Source: Actinostola sp. cb2023
Lineage: Eukaryota; Cnidaria; Anthozoa; Actiniaria; Actinostolidae
Reading direction: 5' to 3'
Length of the DNA: 64,000 bases
Assembly (NCBI GenBank): GCA_033675265.1
Contig: JAUJYZ010000149.1
Coordinates: forward strand, 255,501-319,500
In this document: in pieces, positions 12,615 through 23,940 of the stretch
How positions within the stretch are numbered: position 1 is the first letter of the stretch
Layout: the number at the start of each line of letters is the position of its first letter
Notes under the pieces: generated by a model
Told to the model about the DNA's origin: nothing
The model's input: only the letters and a program-made list of their open reading frames with translations
Database searches by the model: none
Program-made: the position numbers and the translations under genes

Positions 12615-14702
12615 TCATTCTATAATATATTTCCCTAAGCTTTGCTTAGGGTCTTTGCCATCAATTTCTTTCCAGTCAGGATAAATCATAGGTAGAGACC
12701 GTAGTTTAGATTGTAATATTGTTATTAGTTGTGTAGCAACAAATTGATTGCCCTCTCTTGTGAAATGAAGACCATCTTCAAGATACCTTGACCAGTTCTG
12801 TCAATATAAAAGAACAAAACATAAACCTAAAATAAATCTAAATTTGTAACTTGAAATAAATTGGAGGGGTCTGCAAGAACAACGTATGTGATAATATAAT
12901 CTCTGATCAAAATTTAATTTCTCCTTGAGATTCTTTGAATTTGAAAGGAGAATTTGGGTTTTGATCACTGGTCACTTTCTCACACTAGCTTGGAACTAAG
13001 AGTGAAGTCAAAAACAAGGATGTGAGGTCATGAAGAATTGAACGAAGCACCTTTCACTTAGATGGTCGTACTAACCAACTAAGCCATCCTTGCTTCTGAT
13101 CCTTATAATAATATTATTGCACCTTTTATGTACCTATATATACATATACAGTCTGTTTACCCAATAAGCTTGCAAGACATTCTATTCATTCATTAATATT
13201 GTGGAGACAGAATTATATCAATACATTTAATGTTGCAGTACTGTACATTTAATCTCACAAATGGTAACAAACCTCTTCCTTTTGCATGGAATTATGGAGA
13301 TCAATAACTTCAATGCCTGATTTACGACCAACCTCGGCACACGCGGTGGCATATAAACTAACTCTTGAACTGCACATATTCATTTTCCTTTCTTAGAAAA
13401 GAAACAAATTAAACATTCTTGATTTTTATAATAAATCAATAGTATAAACCAACTCATTAATAATTCATGAGGAAAACACAATAGAAATAACATATACAAT
13501 GTAACATTGATTCTGATTGGCTTATCTACGGATGATTAACGTGGACTTCAGAGAGAACTATCATCAATCTAACGCTATCTCTTATTGGTTGATTGAGCAT
13601 GACAAGTGTTGTTAAACATCTACCGTGGAACATCTCCACAACAGCCACCCCCGTGACCATTGTGTAGAGGTGGCAGTTGTGTGTATTTTCTATATTTTTT
13701 TATTTTCTATATTTTATTACTCACTTGTAAAGAGCATTGAGATTTATATGTAATGCGCTTTTTCAAGAATTAAATTATTATTATTATTATTATTATTAAA
13801 ATATTTTTCTATCAGATCACCTTTGATGGTGCATTCTAGAGCCCACTTCTCCTCGATCATAGGAGGCGGTGTCATCAGTACAATTTGACTTGTTGGTAAA
13901 CCATTTTGAACAAACTGTTTAATTATATCATCTAAGTTACTGGCATAGGATTCAACGGTGGTGGCACGGTCATCGGTGCCTGGGAGAACAGTATCGTTGG
14001 AGCCCAGAAGGATAACCACTGCAGCAATAGCATCACTTGGTGTTAGGTCATACTTCAATAAGTTTGGCAGTATCGTCTTGTTGAAATCCGAGGTATATCC
14101 ACTGAAGCCACGGTTTAAAACATCACATCGTCTGCAAAAATATACAGTCACTGGTACAGTGTACATGTAGTAGTCATTCAGTCAGAAATGTTTCACTGCA
14201 TAACTTTGACTTTGAGTATTAACGCTGGATAGAGCAGACCTTAATTAGTTGTGGGGTATTCTGCAATAATATTGCTCCGATATGTAAGCTTAAAGAAGCA
14301 AGTACCTTTGAAATGCGTCCGCCAAACAAGCTCCCCATCCTCCAACACTGAAGGAAAACTATGGATGGTCAAACAAAGAACCAAATATATTATTAAGTAG
14401 CATGTTCATGTTTAAAAGAGTTTTGTGCTCAATTATGACAAGAAGGAAAACTTGAAAAGTTTAATTTACGCCTGAGAGATGTTGCATTTCGTTGGTTATT
14501 GCCCTCGCATTACGACATTTTTTAGTACCTCTTCATGTACTACATGTACTTTGTAATATACGGAGGTAGAATTCATGGGTAAAATGTGATGTTTCGTGAT
14601 CTTTACCTGGGTCAAAGAATCGCCAAAAAGAACTAATTTCGGCCACTTCACTGCCGCCATCTTGGACGAGGTTCTTGAAAAAGACTGGGACTGACTGCGC
14701 AT
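12615..14702 (-). CDS. IAH1: Isoamyl acetate-hydrolysing esterase 1 homologue (GDSL/SGNH hydrolase)
   Basis: SGNH-family esterase. Five exons, 5' to 3': 14607-14702, 14306-14358, 13821-14131, 13273-13391, 12615-12797, all in phase, about 253 residues. Conserved blocks: WPKLVLFGDSLTQ (catalytic Ser of GDSL), FSFSVGGWGACLADAF, CDVLNRGFSGY, LLGSNDTVLPGTDD (Asn block), QIVLMTPPP, and DGLHFTREGN (catalytic Asp and His). The alignment to the animal IAH1 family, recalled from memory, is close along the whole length. Two starts are possible: 14702, or the inner Met at 14660 (MAAVKWPK), which matches the family start better. Exon 2 uses the acceptor at 14359-14360 (CATAG), not the nearer TTCAG, because only this keeps FSFSVGGWG in frame. 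An ATT microsatellite lies just past the exon 3 donor. Confidence 0.9.
12870..12985. mobile_element. Single-copy MITE of the GGGGTC...GATCAAAATT family
   Basis: The left end TTGGAGGGGTCTGCAAGAAC and the core CTCTGATCAAAATTTAATTT, AAGGAGAATTTGGGTTTTGA match the 2092-2930 array; the right end is degraded. It lies in the last IAH1 intron. Confidence 0.65.
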
Positions 14703-14726
14703 TCAACACAGGCAGCCCAAGCATTA

Positions 14727-15175
14727 GTTTCCTTAATTTGCAGACTACCCAAGCATTCGATTTGTCGGAGTGAAAACGCTCTCCAGAGTGGAGTGTAAAC
14801 GGCCGGGCACAAACAGCGTTTTCCATGGATAAAGCGGAGACTTTCGAAAACCTCTGGCGTTATACGCCTAGGTGTGGTGTAAACAAACAGCGTTCAGTTT
14901 CATCGTCAGTAGTGTGGACGCAAGGCCAAAACGCATCGAAACGTATGCGCGCGTCTCCATGTGGAGGACGCGAGGCTTTTACAACGTTCTTGATAAAATG
15001 AAAACGGAGACTTTCGAAAACGCAATAGTGTGGACGCAAGAACAAGACGCATTAGTGTGGACGGGTGAAAACGATTCGAATACGCTAAGTAAGTGTGTAC
15101 GCGAGGCTTTTGCAACGTTCTCGATAAAAAGAAAACGAAGACTTTCGAAAACGTTAAGTGTTGATACCCGCTATG
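14727..15175. repeat. AGTGTGGACG / AAAACGGAGACTTTCG repeat cluster, left part
   Basis: Repeated modules include GGAGACTTTCGAAAACG, AGTGTGGACGCAAGA, ACAAGACGCATTAGTGTGGA and CGAGGCTTTTGCAACGTTCT, as in the cluster at 20563-21005. They resemble terminal parts of a MITE family inserted next to each other. Open frames here are by-products. Confidence 0.65.
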
Positions 15176-15179
15176 AAAG

Positions 15180-15558
15180 AGGCCAAAAAAGCTGACGTAA
15201 CCAATAAAGCCAGCATAGTTGGAGATATGCTCATAGTCAATGCAAAAAGATACTTTCACTCACCCCCTTGCTGGATCAAGAACCAAAGCAGAAGCTCCTA
15301 AAAGAACTTTATACGGAACTCAAATGTAACGGTAGTCATGTTGCCGAAGTGCTGATAGATATGTTTCTAAACAGCCTGCTAGCCATGTTTGTCTCTGGAA
15401 TATTATTTGTTTCATTTTTTTCTTGTAAGGTACGCTTTCGTAAATTGTTTCGATGTAGGATAATGCGAATCAACCTCGTGTTGTTACTGATTAAAACACC
15501 TCCTTTACACCAACTAGTTAAGCAAAAATCAAAGTATGCATAGCAACCAATCCCTAGA
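15180..15558. other. Stretch between repeat cluster and LINE, no supported gene
   Basis: A 91-residue frame (15268-15543, +) has a hydrophobic segment but no recognised similarity and no convincing splice sites. It may be LINE 5' sequence. Confidence 0.4.
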
Positions 15559-16755
15559 CATTAAGTGCCTTTCATTGAATACAAGAGGGCTTAACAAACA
15601 AATTAAACGAAGAGAGATGGCTACATCAAAAACTATGCGAATTGCTGAAAGACTTCGCTGGAGAACCAATGATAATAGGCGGAGACTTCAATTGTGCTTT
15701 AAAACCGATTGCTAAAAAAGGCGGACAGGATGCATCAATTAAAGCTCAGGTTATAAAAAAGATTGAACATATGTGTCACATTTTTGGACTTTTAAAAAGA
15801 TATATGGCGAATGCGAAACCCCGAGCTAGAACAATATACATGGCGAAATAAGTCTTTCAAGGTTCAATGTAGACTGGATTATTTCCTAATATCATCTACT
15901 CTCAGTGTAGAAATCATCAATGAGAATAAAATTATGTACGCCCCTAGAACAGACCACTCAGCCATAACGCTCCATTTACAACTCAAATGAGGCTAAAACA
16001 AAGGCGAGGTCCTGGCTTCTGGAAGTTTAACTGCTCATTGTTAAACGACGAAAAGTATACCACAGCCATTAAGGAAGAGCTAGAAAAATACAAATCGAAA
16101 TATAGTTACGTAGATGATTGCTGTCTCAAATGGGACCTTATTAAAATGGAGATTAGAGGTTTTACTATTAAATACTGTAAAAATAAGGAAAGAAAGACAA
16201 AATCGGAAGAGAGACGTTTACAAGATCACTTAACCGAACTACAACGAAAAGCCGGTAAGGATCCTAATTGTCAACAAACAGCCAAGCCCTCTATGATACT
16301 AAATTGAAATTTGATAATCTAATAGAAAAAACTGAGAACGAAAGGAGCAATCCTGAGAAGCAAAGTCAGATTGTACGAAGAAGTTAGATACTTTATTAAC
16401 CCTGAAACTATACCAAGAAAGTAGTGACTAAATTAAAACAAGAAGACGGTAGCTTCATAGATGATCGAAATGTAATTCTAGAAAAACAAATGGATTATTA
16501 TCAAAATCTATATGAATCAAAGCATAGCGAAAGCAAAACGGATTCCCCGGTTATAGACTTTTTCAACGTGAATAATGTCATTCCATTAAATAAAGAAGAG
16601 CGACATAAATGCGAAGGCATAGTTACTGAAGGTGAATGTTTTAGAGCGCTGAAAGAATGCAAAATAGGAAAATCTCCTGGCACGGATGGTTTTCCAACTG
16701 AATCAGTTTATCAATACTTCTGGCCAGAAATCAAGACTGAAATTATCAATAGTTT

Positions 16756-16855
16756 TAATGGGGAGTTTGCAGGTGTGACATTTTGTTGCGTGACATTTTT
16801 GTTTTTGTTGGATTAAAATTCAAAATGTCACGCAACACCTGCAAACTCCCCATTA
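16756..16855. mobile_element. 100-bp foldback inserted in the LINE
   Basis: TAATGGGGAGTTTGCAGGTG at the left and its inverse at the right, with inner inverted AAAATGTCACGCAACA. It interrupts the reverse transcriptase frame after IKTEIINSF. Confidence 0.75.
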
Positions 16856-17740
16856 CGCGTTTAGAAATGGAAAGTTGTCGATTTCACAAAGACGAGGTGT
16901 CGTCTCTTTGCCGATTCCAAAGAAAAATAAAGACAAAACAGTGACACTGACTATAAGATTTTGACCAAAACCATCGCAAAGAGAATCGAAAACGTTTTAC
17001 CGAAAATCATAAACCCAGATCAGACGGGCTATGTCAAAGGCAGATACATCGGTGAAAACATCCGTGTTTTTTACCAAAATACAGAACTTACCTCAGTGGA
17101 ATAGCTGCTTTTTTAGACTTCAGGAAAGCCTTTGATACTATAGAATGGAGTTTCATGTTTGAGGCTTTAAGAACTTTTAATTTTGGACCTGATATCTTAC
17201 AATGGGTGAAAGCATTTAGTGACGTTTCAAGTTGCGTGATCAACAATGGCTATGCCTCTAATTTGTTCGAGCTCCAACGAGGAGTAAGACAAGGATGTCC
17301 CCTATTAGGCATCCTCTTTGTTATATGCATTGAATTGCTTGCACGACAAGTTAAAAATGACCCAAGAATAGAAGGAATCCATGTAGGCTCTAAAGAAATA
17401 AAATGATCGCAATATGCAGACGACACAACAGTATTTTTACAAAACGAAAAATCCGTTGAACACCTCCTCGAGACTCTAGAAGACTTTGGCAGCTGTTCCG
17501 GGCTGGAAATTAATACTAAAAAAACTGAGGCAATGTGGATTGGTTCGTGGAGAAAACGTAATGACACGCCTTTTAGTTTTAATTGGCCAAAAAAAAAACA
17601 ATCAACGCTTTGGGCATCTCTTTCTCGTATGATGATGAAGAAGAAACGAGGTTAAATTTTGAACAAAAACTAAAAAACCTAGAAAAAATATTAAATTCGT
17701 GGGAAAGAAGGAAATTGACGCTACTAGGAAGAATTACAAT

Positions 17741-18215
17741 AAGCCAGTTCACGCTGTCGGCCGCCATTTTGAATTGGGGAAAGCATAATTTATAGAAAAT
17801 CACTTTGACTTGCCGTAACTCCGCTCGATTTCTCAAATTTAAACTTCGATAATCAGCAGGCATGCATATGAGTTGTTGGAGTGAAACTAAGACCAATGTA
17901 GGAGTTTTAACTACCTTTTTCGAGTCAATCTTCTTTTCACGAATGTATCTTAAAATTTCGAGCTAATTTGCATATTCACGTGCCGAACGTTTTATTTTGA
18001 AAACAAAAATCTTTTTTTCTCGATTTGTAGCCTTCCAATACCCATCATATTATAGGACAGAAATAACAAATAAAACATATTTTCTTAAAATGGTAAGTTT
18101 TTAAAAATCCAACGAAATCGAGCGGAGTTACGGCAAATCAAAGTGATCCAGATTTCTATAAATTTTGCCGCGTTTGCCCCAATTCAAAATGGCGGACGAC
18201 AGCGTGAACTGGCTT
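17741..18215. mobile_element. 475-bp foldback inserted in the LINE
   Basis: Inverted ends AAGCCAGTTCACGCTGTCGG and inverse, then GCCATTTTGAATTGGGG and CGAGCGGAGTTACGGCAA. Removing it restores the LINE reading GRITI then IKTLGLSKLI, a typical LINE thumb motif, so the insertion boundaries are well placed. Confidence 0.75.
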
Positions 18216-18523
18216 ATTATCAAAACACTAGGTTTATCAAAATTGATACTGATACAATAGTTCCGTGCTCGCAGTTCCAAAAAGATAATACAAAAAATCA
18301 ATAATTTTAACTTTATTTGGACTAATAAACCACCGAAAATAACAAAAACTACGATAATAGGCGAGATCAAAAAAAGACGGAGGATTAAATATGATATATT
18401 TCACTATAATGGAGAAGGCTTTAAAATTAACATGGCTTAATCGCCTGATGTCAAACTCCAACGCATCCTGGAATTTCATCCCTGAACTGAGCTGTGTAAA
18501 CACCATGGTGGCTTAAGATGTCC

Positions 18524-18924
18524 AATAGGCGACTTGCACTAAGAGGTCACGTGACCCCAACACCCTTAAATTGAACAGCAGTGTCAAAATGAACTCCAGA
18601 AATGAAAAGAGCAATTCGAAATTAGTAAAAGGGCGATGTTTCAGCGAATAATGTCTGACACAGGAGAAATGACAAAAATAAATAAAATGGATCTTTTCTA
18701 AGATTTTGTTTGGAAAATGCATTGGATGGCAAGAGCCAATGCATTTTCCAAACAAAATCTTAGAAAACGATGAATTTTATTTTTAATGCCATTTCTCCTG
18801 TGTCAGACATTATCCGCTGAAACGTCGCCCTTTTACTAATTTGGAGTTGCTCTTTTCATTTTGACACCTCTGTTCGATTTAAGGGTTTTGGAGTCACGTG
18901 ACCTCTTAGTGCAAGTCGCCTATT
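18524..18924. mobile_element. 400-bp foldback inserted in the LINE
   Basis: Near-perfect arms start ATAGGCGACTTGCACTAAGA and GGTCACGTGAC and meet at GAAAATGCATTGGATGGCAAGA. LINE-like coding sequence resumes immediately after it (DLSGLPTFYLNLLSYWQE). Confidence 0.75.
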
Positions 18925-19087
18925 TTTGGATCTTAGTGGCCTTCCTACCTTCTACTTAAATCTACTTTCCTACTGGCAAGAATCAAGGCACTTGATAACA
19001 AAGGATAAATTGGACCTATTTTCAGAAAAAATCTGGAACAACAAAAACATTTTAATAAATGGGAAGTCAATTTTTAAGAGGAGATTT

Positions 19088-19540
19088 TTTACGAACGCGC
19101 GTATTGAGCGCCAAAAACCAATAGCATGGAGAATATGTTTTGTACAAGGCTAAAACTGCTTTAGCAAAGAATTTAAGTTATTTGTAATGGTTTTTGACCG
19201 GTAAAAGTGAAATTAGAGTGTTAATCCAAAGTGAAAATTTGATTTGAAAACTGTCCACATGGGCTAGATCTGTATATTTGCTAGTATTGCTGATGTTTCC
19301 CCCTGAATTAGCTCAATTTTGAAACAAAAAGCAGGAAAATGGCTTTGTACAACGCTAAAACAGCGAAAAACAGCCAATTTACTTTGTTTTTAATAGTTTG
19401 TGCTTAGTTAAAATAAAATTAGAGTGTTAATCCAAAGCGAAAATCGAAAGTCAAACTGTTCAAAAGCGCTCGTTTTTGGCGCTTTTCGCGGATATTACGC
19501 GATGTTGAAATAAATACCCTCTTAATGCAAAATGGGTCGA
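19088..19540. mobile_element. Probable 450-bp insertion in the LINE
   Basis: LINE protein reads GKSIFKRRFF before it and KDIVCFKDLLNDNVRL after it, with non-coding sequence between. Weak inverted ends include a GCGCCAAAAA motif. Inside, a block with TTTGTACAA, GCTAAAAC and TTAGAGTGTTAATCCAAAG occurs twice about 207 bp apart. Boundaries are approximate. Confidence 0.5.
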
Positions 19541-20562
19541 AAAAGATATCGTATGTTTCAAAGATCTCCTCAACGATAATGTGCGACTATTAACTCATAG
19601 CGAATTTCAAAATAAATATAATCTCCAAACTCCATTTACCCTTCTCCTCGGAATTAAATGTGCCATTCCCACGGATTGGAAAAACAGAATTAAAGAAGGT
19701 ACACCTGCAACCGCATACAATGCCGACAATTTGCCAATTGAAGTCTCTACCCGTTCTGTTTATACCGCCATACTCAAAAATTCATTTCGTCCACCTACTG
19801 CAAAAACCATAATTCTTAACAACGGTATTAGTCCCGATAACCTACAAAAAGTATTTCAACTCCCGTTCAAAATAACTAAAGATACAAAACTTTCCGAGTT
19901 TCAGATAAAAATTATTCACAATATCCTACCCACGCGGACCTCTCTTTTTCGTTTTGGCTTAACTGACTCAAACATCTGTCTTTCTTGCAAAGAAAAACAA
20001 CATACGCTAGAGCATATGTTTTGGGAATGTCCTTTAGTTCAAAATTTCTGGAGGCTGTTTGTAGGGTGGTGGAAAACTAAATGTAGCCAAAATGTAGTTC
20101 TAACAAAAAGTAATGTATTGTATGGTGAACTCGGAGATATTGAAAACAAAAATTGCTTAAATTATATATTATTAGTGGCGAAATACCACATTTTTCTTTC
20201 TTGTATTCACGAGCAGGCACTAATTTTTGAATCGTTTGAATCCTTACTTAAAATAAACTAGCTGTTGTTGAGGCTGTTGAAAATAAAAGTGTAAAAAAAA
20301 AAACTAATTCACTCCGAACACGTGGAAAAAATTCAACTAATTTTTCAAAAATAATGTTTAAATACACCTGTTATATTATATTCTGGTGAATAATAATAAT
20401 AATAATAATTGCATTGAACAATGTTGATATGTATAATTGTATATTATTGTAAAATTGTAAAATGTTAATTAATTTATTGTATATTTGTGTAAAATGCTAT
20501 GTCATATATTCTGAACAATAAAAATAAATATTTAAAAAATAAAAAATAAAAATAAATAAAAA

Positions 20563-21005
20563 TAGTGTGGACGCAAGAACAAGACGCATTAGTGTGGACG
20601 GGTGAAAGCGATTCGAATACGCTAGTGTGGACACGAGGCTTTTGCAACGTTCTTGATAAAATGAAAACGGAGACTTTCGAAAGCGCAATAGTGTGGACGC
20701 AAGAACAAGACGCATTAGTGTGGACGGGTGAAAACGTTCGAATACGCTAAGTGTGGACACGAGGCTTTTGCAACGTTCTTGATAAAATGAAAACGGAGAC
20801 TTTCGAAAGCGTATAGCTAGACTTTCGAAAGCGTAATAGTGTGAACGCAAGAACAAGACGCATTAGTGTGGACGGGTGAAAACGTTCGAATACGCTAGTG
20901 TGGACACGAGGCTTTTGTAACGTTCTTGATAAAATGAAAACGGAGACTTTCGAAAACGCAATAGTGTGGACGCAAGAAAAGACGCAATAGTGTGGAACGG
21001 GTGAA
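20563..21005. repeat. AGTGTGGACG / AAAACGGAGACTTTCG repeat cluster, right part
   Basis: Same modules as 14727-15175, in three to four tandem rounds of about 125 bp: AGTGTGGACGCAAGAACAAG, ACGCATTAGTGTGGACGGGT, GGCTTTTGCAACGTTCTTGA and AAAACGGAGACTTTCGAAA. It directly abuts the LINE 3' tail. Confidence 0.7.
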
Positions 21006-21448
21006 ACAACAAGACGCATTAGTTTTTACTGTTTTTTTTTTTGAATACGAACAGTGTGGACATCAGGTTTGCAACGAAAATGACTTTTTAAAAAAACAAA
21101 ATAATTTAAGATAATTAAGAGATGTTGTTAATTAATTTATTTTTATTAATGAAGTCAAAACGGTCTTGTTGACCAAGACTCATTTTGTAACTGAACAGTT
21201 CTCATATTGATGTATAGTGCACATGGGCAAAGATGCGCTAACACCATAGTACATGCATGAGCACTCAAACAGACAAAACTCATGGGTCTAGTTTCGGTCC
21301 TTGGGTCATCGTCAGTCACGGCTTGATTATTCGCACCTGTGATAGGAAACCTTCACGCACACCATTGCGCTTTCGAAAGTCTCCGTTTTCATTTTATCGA
21401 GAACCATACATTCACAAGATACACTAGGTTATTTTGTCCTCCAAATCA

Positions 21449-21690
21449 ACAAGCGTGCACGATAGCCTAGTGGTGCGGGGCAGTTATTTAGTGGGACTAG
21501 GACCTGACTGTTCCCTCCCTCTTTGACTACTATAAAGCTGATTGGTGTTAGCGCGAATGGAGCCGAAATCTTCATCCTATACGTAACATACGGTGATGGG
21601 CCTTTTTTGATAAATTACCGGCATTCATCTCTTTTGAACCTGGGGGTCTAGCGTTCGAGTCCCAGCCGTGACACGTTTTTTTTTTTTTCT
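21449..21690 (+). ncRNA. Candidate pol III-type transcription unit or SINE
   Basis: An A-box-like TAGCCTAGTGG (21460s) and a B-box-like GTTCGAGTCCC (21650s) lie about 190 bp apart, followed by a run of T (from 21675). The flanks CGTGCACG and CGTGACACG can pair with one bulge. The spacing is far longer than in a tRNA. Resemblance by pattern only. Confidence 0.25.
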
Positions 21691-22500
21691 TGTTTGTTTG
21701 TTTTCTTTTTTGGAATTGTTTACATATCTCTTCTTTTTTTTGTAAAAAAAATGTAAAAAAGCATATTGATAAGCTTTCACCTCTTCTCCTTCTCTGATCC
21801 CTAGGTTCAGTTAGATAATTTAATTATAAATGATTTAATAATTTTTTTAACAATTTTAATACTGTTTGAGTAATATATACACATTTAAACGATTTTCAAC
21901 AGACACAAGAATTCAGGAATTTATTATACTGATAGATGCACCTGTTCAAAGAGTGCATAGCGTAAATAGCATAAATCAACTTATCTACTAGACATACAAC
22001 TTCTTAGAGTGGTTTTCATAAACCCGTGAAATACACTTTAGCTTATTTAGCACTACTTTGCACTAATTCTTTTGTTTTCTATTGTGTTTATCTGATTATT
22101 ACACTCTGATTAGTACAGTGTGCACGCGTGTTGCTTTGCAGTCGCTATTCTCCTTGACTACCGTAACGATCTCCGTTTTCCCATTTACCGTAATAATTAA
22201 TCTTTATTCCTTATACCAGTATACTGATACATTGGTTCATAGTACACAAGGTTCTATACCTTCATTTTATTCCTTTACGCACTTACGTTTTATTTCGTTA
22301 TTTAGCGAAAACTAGTTTCGTTTCTACAACCTCAGAGTAGCGCATGAGATCTTTAGCGAACTGAGATTGATATTTCAAAATAAATATATCAGAGAGAAAT
22401 AGTTATTTAAAATGAGTTTCTTGTCAAAAACTTATATAGTCATCATATATTTCAAATATTTTGTAAGGGCATTGAGAAATTGGAATGCACTAGAAATAAA
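21691..22500. other. Intergenic stretch, no supported gene
   Basis: A+T-rich sequence with short unsupported frames; nothing recognisable. Confidence 0.5.
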
Positions 22501-22526
22501 TTATAATTATTATAATTATAATAATA

Positions 22527-22563
<37 letters not shown>
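22501..22563. repeat. ATT trinucleotide microsatellite
   Basis: TTA/ATT repeats, just downstream of the GPCR stop codon. Confidence 0.9.
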
Positions 22564-22564
<1 letters not shown>

Positions 22565-22600
22565 ATAGCTGCCTTCGTATGTACTTTTCTTTATTGTACT

Positions 22601-23890
22601 TCATAGTTGAGTTTCGATCATTTCTGTATTTTCGATTGTTTCACATTCAAGCGGACAACGAACTAGGCGGCGTCTATTTTCGACTGTTTCACAGTGAAAA
22701 CCTGAATGAACTTGGCGTAGTGTATTGACATACAGTTCATGGGGATCCAAGTGAACTGGCATACTCGAATCAATCATATCTCTATCAGCTTCGAGCGCTT
22801 TGAAGTCAAGATGGCGAATTACGTGTGAACTAATTTCCTCTAGCGTATCAGAGAATCGTTGGGGAACTAGTGTTATCTTGACCGACTGCGGATATTTCTT
22901 GTTGAAGATAGCAGACATTTTGCTGGTATGCGGACGATCTAGTCTTAAGAGTTGACTTGCTAGTTTTCGAAGATCTTTAGATTTATAAATGATGAAAATT
23001 GGAATAAATGTAGCGTTGGAATATAAATGAAACAACGCCGAAAATCTTCGTATAAGAAAAGCGGTAGTAAAACTCGGGTTGAATTCGACGAGCGGCGAGA
23101 TAGCAACGAAGAGAATCATTACAAAAAACGGGATGATTGACAACAAAAACAAAGATACGAAGTTGTTAGTCGTGGGGATTCTCGACTCTGGAGGTCTTTT
23201 CTTTCGCAGAAACCAAGTGATTCGAATGTTAGTGAAGACCAACACAAGGTTCGGAACGATGTAAAGCAAGAAAAATCTTATGGCTAACAAGGCCCGGTAA
23301 ATATCAAGGTCAGAATAGCTACTAGCAAAGCATTCATAACTGTATTTGTCAGAGCCGATATCAGTTCGTTTTAAGTGTAACCCACCAATGGGAATAGCGG
23401 TTAGTATAATTGGAACAATCCACGTCCCAATAACGGTTCTTCTCGATGTAACGGTGTATGGGTGGAAGATACCCATGTATCTTTCTATCCCGAAGAGCAG
23501 AAGGTTACTGACGGTGATGGCGGGGAACACAATGTTGATAAATCGTAGACCTCTACATGTCCAGTTACTTGTGAAAATAGTGACAAAAGTTCCTATGAGT
23601 ACAATGGGATAACTAACCGTTACGCACGCCATATTAGACCACGTCAGACTTTGAATGACAACGTTTGACAGAGGGCGGTGGAATGGTTGTCTCTTGGCTT
23701 TCTTCACTCTGTTTTCTTTCTTCTGCCTTCGCATTACGCAAAGGAGTAAGACGTTGGCTACGATTCCAACAGAGCAAAAGAAGCCTTCAAAGGTAGCAAT
23801 TCCAATCCTGACACGGTCATCGACTGGACTGACGACGAAATGTCGGGGTTTTGTCGAATTGATTATCGAGTTATTCGAACTTGAATTCAT
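22601..23890 (-). CDS. Class A (rhodopsin-like) G-protein-coupled receptor, orphan, intronless
   Basis: Single exon of about 429 residues from the ATG at 23890. The N-terminus is short with N-glycosylation sequons (NSS, NNS, NST) and no signal peptide, as usual for class A receptors. Seven hydrophobic segments are visible; TM1 contains GIVANVLLLCVM, TM3 ends in ERY (LLLFGIERYMGIFHPY) and TM3 is preceded by a Cys (NWTCRGLRF) that can pair with the Cys in the second extracellular loop (YECF). TM7 lacks a clean NPxxY, with SNATFIPIFIIY in its place. The long cytoplasmic tail carries a degenerate internal repeat (HCETVEN, then ECETIEN). The ligand cannot be told; many orphan receptors of early-branching animals are intronless like this. 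TTG codons upstream of the ATG are not considered starts. Confidence 0.88.
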   Translation of the reverse strand: MNSSSNNSIINSTKPRHFVVSPVDDRVRIGIATFEGFFCSVGIVANVLLLCVMRRQKKENRVKKAKRQPFHRPLSNVVIQSLTWSNMACVTVSYPIVLIGTFVTIFTSNWTCRGLRFINIVFPAITVSNLLLFGIERYMGIFHPYTVTSRRTVIGTWIVPIILTAIPIGGLHLKRTDIGSDKYSYECFASSYSDLDIYRALLAIRFFLLYIVPNLVLVFTNIRITWFLRKKRPPESRIPTTNNFVSLFLLSIIPFFVMILFVAISPLVEFNPSFTTAFLIRRFSALFHLYSNATFIPIFIIYKSKDLRKLASQLLRLDRPHTSKMSAIFNKKYPQSVKITLVPQRFSDTLEEISSHVIRHLDFKALEADRDMIDSSMPVHLDPHELYVNTLRQVHSGFHCETVENRRRLVRCPLECETIENTEMIETQL

Positions 23891-23940
23891 CCTCAATGAT
23901 GTCAATCCTCTTCAATACTTCACCAAGACTGATTCTATGC

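Larger units (their letters stand above)
15559..20562 (+). pseudogene. Decayed L1/Tx1-type LINE (endonuclease, reverse transcriptase, C-terminal zinc-binding region)
   Basis: Fragments in several frames follow LINE order. Apurinic-type endonuclease pieces: IKCLSLNTRGLNKQIKRRE near 15559, GGDFNCAL near 15675, then a TDHSAITLHL end near 15950. Reverse transcriptase: KSPGTDGFPTE near 16670, DQTGYVKGRYIGENIR near 17020, AFLDFRKAFDTIEWSFM near 17110, RGVRQGCPLLGILF near 17280 and the catalytic YADD near 17415. Thumb region and C-terminal zinc-binding module (CLSCKEKQHTLEHMFWECPL near 19980) follow, then an A-rich tail (20518-20562). Many frameshifts and stops, an internally deleted endonuclease and four inserted elements make it inactive. 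The last frame, 19581-20261, is the longest intact piece. Confidence 0.85.
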
